A stretch of DNA of 10,051 bases from Paramuribaculum sp. (GTDB lineage Bacteria > Bacteroidota > Bacteroidia > Bacteroidales > Muribaculaceae): positions 1 through 10,051 of the forward strand of contig JAIDJZ010000033.1 of assembly GCA_029051965.1 (NCBI GenBank), given 5' to 3'. Both the position numbers and the translations under genes were made by a program. Below the pieces are notes generated by a model. That model did not search any database. It saw only the letters and a program-made list of their open reading frames with translations, and was not told where the DNA came from. How positions within the stretch are numbered: the first letter of the stretch is position 1; each line of letters starts with the position of its first letter. Positions 6,284-10,051 of the stretch are shown here, in pieces.

Positions 6284-7201
6284 TTACTCACATCCATCCG
6301 AAAACTCCGCAAACATAGTCGTTGAAAGATATTTGTCGGCACGGTCCGGAAAAACAACCACAATATTTCCGCTGTCAATGCGTTCGGCAATCCTCACAGC
6401 CGCAAGAAGTGCCGCACCGCTGCTCATGCCGGCGAAAATACCCTCCGACGAAATGATCCGTCTGGCCATCTCGATAGCCTCCTCACTCTCGATCATTTCC
6501 TGAATGTCGATTTTCGATGGATCATAGATGCCGGGGACAATCGCTTCATCCATATTCTTAAGCCCCTGGATATAGTGGCCTCTGACAGGCTGCGCGCAAA
6601 CGACTTTCACCTCAGGATTCAGAGCCCGCAGAAAACGCGAAACTCCCATGATTGTTCCGGATGTCCCGAGCGCACTGACGAAATAATCGATCCGTCCGTC
6701 GGTCTGCTCCCAGATCTCAAGCGCCGTCCGTTCGTAGTGGGCAAGATAGTTGGCCCGGTTCGAAAATTGGTCCGGCATATAATACTTGTCCGGATTCTCG
6801 CTGACAAGCGCACGTGCCTTGCGGATCGCGCCATCCGTCCCCTCATTTCCCGGTGTAAGTGTGACCTTCGCACCATACGAACGGATGATTATGCGCCGTT
6901 CGACCGACACAGACTCACTCATTACAATCTCGACCGGATAGCCAAGAACGACACCAGCCATCGCAAGCCCGATCCCCGAATTGCCCGAAGTCGCCTCAAT
7001 AATGGTCTGCCCCGGCTGAAGCGCGCCCGTTTCGATCGCCTCGCGTATCATGCGCAGTGCAATCCGGTCCTTTATACTCCCCGACGGATTGAAACCCTCG
7101 AGCTTGGCATAGATATTGACATTTTTATTGGGCGACAGGCGGTTGATTTTCACCATAGGCGTACGTCCTATCACTCCAAGAATATTTTCAGATATTTCCA
7201 T
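6284..7201 (-). CDS. cysM: Cysteine synthase B (O-acetylserine sulfhydrylase)
   Basis: 305 aa, full length for the family. It makes L-cysteine from O-acetylserine and a sulfur donor using pyridoxal phosphate, in the cytoplasm. Visible landmarks in order: the PLP-lysine motif NPSGSIKDR (Lys44), the substrate loop EATSGNSGIG (69-78), DQFSN near 144-148, the phosphate-binding loop GTSGT (179-183), EGIFAGMSSGA (253-263) and FPDRADKYLS (284-293). KLEGFNPSGS, EIWEQTDGRIDYFVS and the DRADKYLS end resemble CysM more than CysK, whose last motif is usually PDSGERYLS. NMDEAIVPGIYDP near 216-228 also recalls the mycobacterial CysM group, so the natural acceptor or donor (thiosulfate, sulfide or a carrier protein) is open. 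ATG 7201 gives a normal N-terminus. The gene follows gpmI in the same direction but is cut off from it by a strong terminator, so it needs its own promoter, which is not clear. Confidence 0.93.
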   Translation of the reverse strand: MEISENILGVIGRTPMVKINRLSPNKNVNIYAKLEGFNPSGSIKDRIALRMIREAIETGALQPGQTIIEATSGNSGIGLAMAGVVLGYPVEIVMSESVSVERRIIIRSYGAKVTLTPGNEGTDGAIRKARALVSENPDKYYMPDQFSNRANYLAHYERTALEIWEQTDGRIDYFVSALGTSGTIMGVSRFLRALNPEVKVVCAQPVRGHYIQGLKNMDEAIVPGIYDPSKIDIQEMIESEEAIEMARRIISSEGIFAGMSSGAALLAAVRIAERIDSGNIVVVFPDRADKYLSTTMFAEFSDGCE

Positions 7202-7214
7202 TCTACGATAATAT

Positions 7215-7233
7215 TATATATATAGTGTGTGTG
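7215..7233. repeat. Dinucleotide tract (TA)5(GT)4.5 upstream of cysM
   Basis: A short run of TA repeats joined to GT repeats lies 14 bp upstream of the cysM ATG. On the minus strand a GTTG (7246-7243) lies 20 bp before TATATATA, a poor match to a -7 box, so the tract may fall in the cysM promoter. Confidence 0.5.
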
Positions 7234-7304
7234 ACTGTCTGGCAACCACGAAAAGAGTCACCCCTGCCGCAATCCCCTCCCTTCTGACAACAAACGCAAT
7301 ACAG

Positions 7305-7356
7305 AAAAAAATAAAAAAAGGGACGCTTTCGCAGACGTCACGTCGCTAAAGCGCCC
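7305..7356 (-). terminator. Strong intrinsic terminator of gpmI
   Basis: Arms 7320-7332 and 7345-7356 pair as GGG, CGCTTT and GC blocks with one bulged A and one mismatch. The loop can add GACG/CGTC. On the minus strand it is followed by TTTTTTTATTTTTTT. It lies 31 bp past the gpmI stop and should uncouple gpmI from cysM. Confidence 0.9.
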
Positions 7357-7387
7357 TGGGGGAATAGAATTGGGAATGTATACTTTT

Positions 7388-8902
7388 TTAGTCGATAAGC
7401 GAGTGGCCGGACATCTCTTCGGGCTTGGGAAGACCCATGATCGAAAGAATCGTCGGAGCCACGTCTGCCAGCTTGCCATCCTCAACGTGTGCGCCTTCAC
7501 GCGAAGTAACGTAGACACACGGAACCGGGTTCAGCGAGTGAGCCGTATTCGGAGTACCGTCGGGGTTTACGGCATTGTCGGCGTTGCCGTGGTCAGCGAT
7601 GATAATGACCTCATAGTCGGCAGCTTTGGCAGCCTCTACTGTCTTCTCAACACAGGCGTCGACAGCCTTGACAGCCTTTTCGATAGCCTCATAGACTCCC
7701 GTATGGCCCACCATGTCGCCATTGGCATAGTTGACAACGATAAAGTCGTATGTTTCCGACTTGATCGCCTCGCAGAGCTTGTCGCAGACCTCATAGGCAC
7801 TCATTTCAGGCTTCAGGTCATAGGTAGCGACTTTCGGCGAAGCGACAAGAATACGTTCCTCACCATCATAGGGAGCTTCGCGGCCACCGTTGAAGAAGAA
7901 CGTAACGTGGGCATATTTTTCAGTCTCGGCAATGTGAAGCTGCTTCTTGTCAAGCTTCGAAAGATATTCGCCAAGCGTATTGTCGACATTTTCCTTATTG
8001 AAGAGGATGTGAACACCGGTGAAAGAAGCGTCATACGGAGTCATGCAATAATACTGCAGACCGGGAATGACCTTCATGTCAGCTTCGGGAATATCATGCT
8101 GAGTCAGAGCGATTGTAAGCTCTTTTGCACGGTCATTGCGATAGTTGAAGAAGATGACTGCATCACCCTCCTTGATCGTTCCGTCGACGCTTGAATTATG
8201 GATCGGCTTGATGAATTCGTCGGTGACGTCCGCATCATAGCTTTTGCGCACAGCTCCGACCATATCGGTTGTCTGTTCGCCCTCGCCGTTGACAAGCAGA
8301 TCATAAGCCACCTTGACGCGTTCCCAGCGTTTGTCGCGGTCCATTGCATAATAGCGGCCGATGATCGACGCTACGACGCCCGAACTCTTGGCGCAGTGTG
8401 CCTCAAGCTGTTCGATGAAACCGGCTCCGGAACGGGGGTCTGTGTCGCGGCCGTCCATAAAGCAGTGGATATAGACCTTTTCAAGACCATAGTGCTTCGC
8501 GATGTCACACAGCGCGAAAAGATGGTCGAGCGATGAATGAACGCCGCCGTCTGAAGTCAGACCCATGAAGTGGATCGCCTTTCCGTTGTCTTTTGCATAG
8601 CTGAACGCATTGACAATTTCGGGATTCTTCAGGATCGAACCGTCGGCACACGCCTTGTTGATCTTGACAAGATCCTGATAAAGAACTCGGCCGGCACCGA
8701 TATTGAGGTGGCCGACTTCCGAATTTCCCATCTGACCATCGGGAAGACCTACGTTTTCGCCGCTTGCCTGAAGTTCGGAATGAGGATATTTTGCCACAAG
8801 TGAATCCCAGTAGGGAGTCGGAGTGGAATAGATGACATCGCTTTTCGAATGGTTGCCGATGCCCCATCCGTCAAGAATCATTAACAAAGCTTTTTTTGCC
8901 AT
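7388..8902 (-). CDS. gpmI: 2,3-bisphosphoglycerate-independent phosphoglycerate mutase
   Basis: 504 aa, typical for the family (about 510). It interconverts 3- and 2-phosphoglycerate in glycolysis through a phosphoserine intermediate with two manganese ions. Alkaline-phosphatase-superfamily landmarks are all present: LMILDGWG with Asp11, the catalytic serine in GNSEVGH (Ser61), the substrate-binding segments DGGVHS (118-123) and MDGRDTDP (149-156), YRNDRAKEL (254-262), [12 protein letters not shown] with Asp396 and His400, IADHGNAD with Asp437 and His438, and [10 protein letters not shown] with His455. The inserted phosphotransferase domain lies between about residues 75 and 310. ATG 8902 starts the protein exactly at the conserved N-terminal [14 protein letters not shown]. 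It is a single-gene transcription unit with a promoter about 50 bp upstream and a strong terminator. Confidence 0.97.
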   Translation of the reverse strand: MAKKALLMILDGWGIGNHSKSDVIYSTPTPYWDSLVAKYPHSELQASGENVGLPDGQMGNSEVGHLNIGAGRVLYQDLVKINKACADGSILKNPEIVNAFSYAKDNGKAIHFMGLTSDGGVHSSLDHLFALCDIAKHYGLEKVYIHCFMDGRDTDPRSGAGFIEQLEAHCAKSSGVVASIIGRYYAMDRDKRWERVKVAYDLLVNGEGEQTTDMVGAVRKSYDADVTDEFIKPIHNSSVDGTIKEGDAVIFFNYRNDRAKELTIALTQHDIPEADMKVIPGLQYYCMTPYDASFTGVHILFNKENVDNTLGEYLSKLDKKQLHIAETEKYAHVTFFFNGGREAPYDGEERILVASPKVATYDLKPEMSAYEVCDKLCEAIKSETYDFIVVNYANGDMVGHTGVYEAIEKAVKAVDACVEKTVEAAKAADYEVIIIADHGNADNAVNPDGTPNTAHSLNPVPCVYVTSREGAHVEDGKLADVAPTILSIMGLPKPEEMSGHSLID

Positions 8903-8950
8903 GGTAGTTCTATATTTTGATATTTCTGTTTATTCGTTTGTTTGCGACTG

Positions 8951-8982
8951 CAAATTTACTGTTTTTTTCTTATTCAGGCAAG
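8951..8982 (-). promoter_or_regulatory. Promoter of gpmI
   Basis: On the minus strand CTTG, 20 bp, TAAATTTG. The start would be near base 8945, leaving a leader of about 43 nt before the gpmI ATG. Confidence 0.7.
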
Positions 8983-9032
8983 TTTATTGACTGCCAGTGT
9001 GGTAGGAAATACCGTGAATACTAATCATGTAC

Positions 9033-9050
9033 TTTTGCGCATCCGCAAAA
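9033..9050. other. Small perfect hairpin TTTTGCG-CATC-CGCAAAA
   Basis: A 7-bp perfect inverted repeat with a 4-nt loop, between the gpmI promoter and the terminator of the right-hand gene. It could be a backup terminator for minus-strand readthrough or a protein-binding site upstream of the gpmI -33 box; the sequence does not decide. Confidence 0.4.
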
Positions 9051-9071
9051 ACAGCAGCTGCAAAACAATTT

Positions 9072-9115
9072 AGAGCCGGTTCCCCAGCATTAACAAATAT
9101 TGGGGAACCGGCTCT
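9072..9115 (-). terminator. Terminator of the right-hand TPR-like gene
   Basis: A perfect 15-bp stem (9072-9086 with 9101-9115) around a 14-nt AT-rich loop. On the minus strand it is followed by AAATTGTTTTGC, so it would end transcripts coming from the right. Without the inserted element at 9153-9339 it would lie only about 36 nt after that gene's stop codon, a normal distance. Confidence 0.75.
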
Positions 9116-9152
9116 TACAAGCAAAGAGCCCAATCCAAGAGAATGTTTCCAT

Positions 9153-9339
9153 TAAGTAAGTGTTCAAATTTAATTTATACAATATGCGAGCTTATTTTTT
9201 TAGCCGATTCCGGTGCGGAGGGAAGGAGAATATCGAGATATTCGACTGATCGACAATCCGCAAGCGGCAGAAAAGAAGCAGCAGATTGTATAAAAGATTT
9301 TCGTTCACTTACTATCGTTTAAATTTGAACACTTACTTA
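9153..9339. mobile_element. MITE-like element, 187 bp with perfect 21-bp terminal inverted repeats
   Basis: The arms 9153-9173 (TAAGTAAGTGTTCAAA...) and 9319-9339 are exact reverse complements, 145 bp apart. A second inverted pair, TTTATACAAT (9174-9183) and ATTGTATAAA (9285-9294), lies just inside, placed asymmetrically. The interior has no transposase. The ends read TA...TA, which would fit a TA target duplication as in the IS630/mariner group, but TA is its own complement, so this proves little; no longer duplication is seen. The right arm begins exactly at the stop codon of the neighbouring gene. Each arm also carries TAAATTTG facing outward, a -7 box, though without a good -33. A long-range RNA hairpin in a 3' UTR is the main alternative. 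Confidence 0.6.
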
Positions 9340-10051
9340 TCTTTTCTGCAAAACATAATCATAATAGTTGTCGCAGCGCGAACGGATTTGAGCAGCGGCC
9401 TTAGTGCCTGGATATTGCTTGATCAGAGTCGCATAGTTCATCATTTCGAGCTGAGCCTGTGCAGCCCTCTCCGTATCGGTAAACTCAGCGATTGCTTCAT
9501 CCATCAGACCATCCACTTTCTCATACGCCAGTTGTGCATAGGGATCATCCTTGAATCCTTCCCTATCCGACGAGGTATGCCATCGCCAATCGCGCCCGTC
9601 CTCAACTGTCGTATACCCCATACTATATCCATAGCTGGTGAGATACCAACATCTGCCGAAAGAATTACGCAACCCTATTGCATAGCGTATCTTCGTTTCT
9701 GCTTTACGATTCGGTTCAGCCTCAGAATTAATCATCTTTTCCAATCTTGCCATTTCCCGGGCAAATCTCAGCTTGTAATCACTTGAATCGGATATGAAAC
9801 GCTTTTTATCAGACTGATAGCGGAAGGGGTCAAGTCTGAAATATCCTTCTTTAGCAATGTTGGTGCGACTCTGATAATCAGACGACACTTTAGCAAGCCA
9901 ATAAGAAGCTTTCTCATAATCCATTTCCCGTAGATAAAGAGTGCCGACAATATCATAGACATAGTCGGTGTCAACATAGCTGAGCTCTTTCAAGAACTTA
10001 TCCAATCCGGGTACCGGGTTGGCGATCCTTTGTGCATTGCGATGGGGTGGA
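9337..10051 (-). CDS. TPR-like protein of unknown function (C-terminal part)
   Basis: The frame is open through the right edge of the window, and the first visible in-frame ATG codes for the Met of LREMDYEKAS well inside the protein, so the true start lies outside; 237 residues plus the stop are seen. The segment VYDIVGTLYLREMDYEKASYWLAKV has the spacing of a tetratricopeptide repeat. The C-terminal helices (AAQAQLEMMNYATLIKQYPG...) look like another solenoid pair. Between them is a Tyr- and Arg-rich region (SFGRCWYLTSYGYSMGYTT) with no motif I know. This resembles large Bacteroidales TPR proteins without assigned function. The stop TAA coincides with the outer three bases of the inserted 187-bp element; if that element entered at TA, the original frame would have ended at the same TAA, so the protein is probably not truncated. 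Confidence 0.75.
   Translation of the reverse strand, partial: PPHRNAQRIANPVPGLDKFLKELSYVDTDYVYDIVGTLYLREMDYEKASYWLAKVSSDYQSRTNIAKEGYFRLDPFRYQSDKKRFISDSSDYKLRFAREMARLEKMINSEAEPNRKAETKIRYAIGLRNSFGRCWYLTSYGYSMGYTTVEDGRDWRWHTSSDREGFKDDPYAQLAYEKVDGLMDEAIAEFTDTERAAQAQLEMMNYATLIKQYPGTKAAAQIRSRCDNYYDYVLQKR

Noticed and set aside
6575..7225. A 216-codon plus-strand frame opposite cysM
   Set aside because: Antisense shadow of a fully conserved enzyme, with no domain of its own.
7370..8194. A 274-codon plus-strand frame opposite gpmI
   Set aside because: Antisense shadow; all catalytic motifs are on the minus strand.
5076..9148. The 12-mer AAGAGAATGTTT occurring at 5076 and 9137
   Set aside because: A few shared 12-mers are expected by chance in 10 kb, and the flanks do not match.
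9184..9249. A 21-aa frame inside the 187-bp element (MRAYFFSRFRCGG...)
   Set aside because: Too short for a transposase and no independent support; at most a remnant of a parent element.

Overview
The window reads as chromosomal DNA of a gut-type Bacteroidales bacterium (Bacteroidaceae, Prevotellaceae or Muribaculaceae-like). Three things point that way: a very long Rho with a low-complexity insertion, a two-domain AspT/YidE-type transporter, and at least five promoters with the Bacteroidetes architecture (TTG-type -33 box, 20-bp spacer, TAnnTTTG -7 box). There are no rRNA or tRNA genes, no CRISPR array and no prophage genes.

Layout from left to right. A class I mannose-6-phosphate isomerase gene (manA, minus) runs off the left edge, with its promoter just upstream. 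The manA-rho gap holds a possible small plus-strand RNA and the rho terminator. Rho (minus, 709 aa) follows, behind a leader of about 400 nt with an excellent promoter. Facing away from rho is the only plus-strand gene, an AspT-family membrane transporter. It converges with a small unrecognised membrane-anchored protein (minus). Upstream of that protein is about 520 bp with no convincing protein gene, but with two tandem minus-strand promoters, each followed by a short RNA ending in an intrinsic terminator (about 65 nt and about 220 nt). Next come cysM (cysteine synthase) and gpmI (cofactor-independent phosphoglycerate mutase), both minus and separated by a very strong terminator. The last gene (minus, open at the right edge) encodes a TPR-like protein. 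A 187-bp MITE-like element with perfect 21-bp inverted ends sits exactly on its stop codon.

The recognised genes are housekeeping functions (sugar phosphate isomerisation, transcription termination, cysteine synthesis, glycolysis) in mostly separate transcription units, not one pathway operon. The parts most worth following up are non-coding: the 5563-6084 two-RNA region, the 9153-9339 element, and the small RNA candidate near 485-577. The long disordered, AT-hook-like insertion in Rho is the most interesting protein feature.
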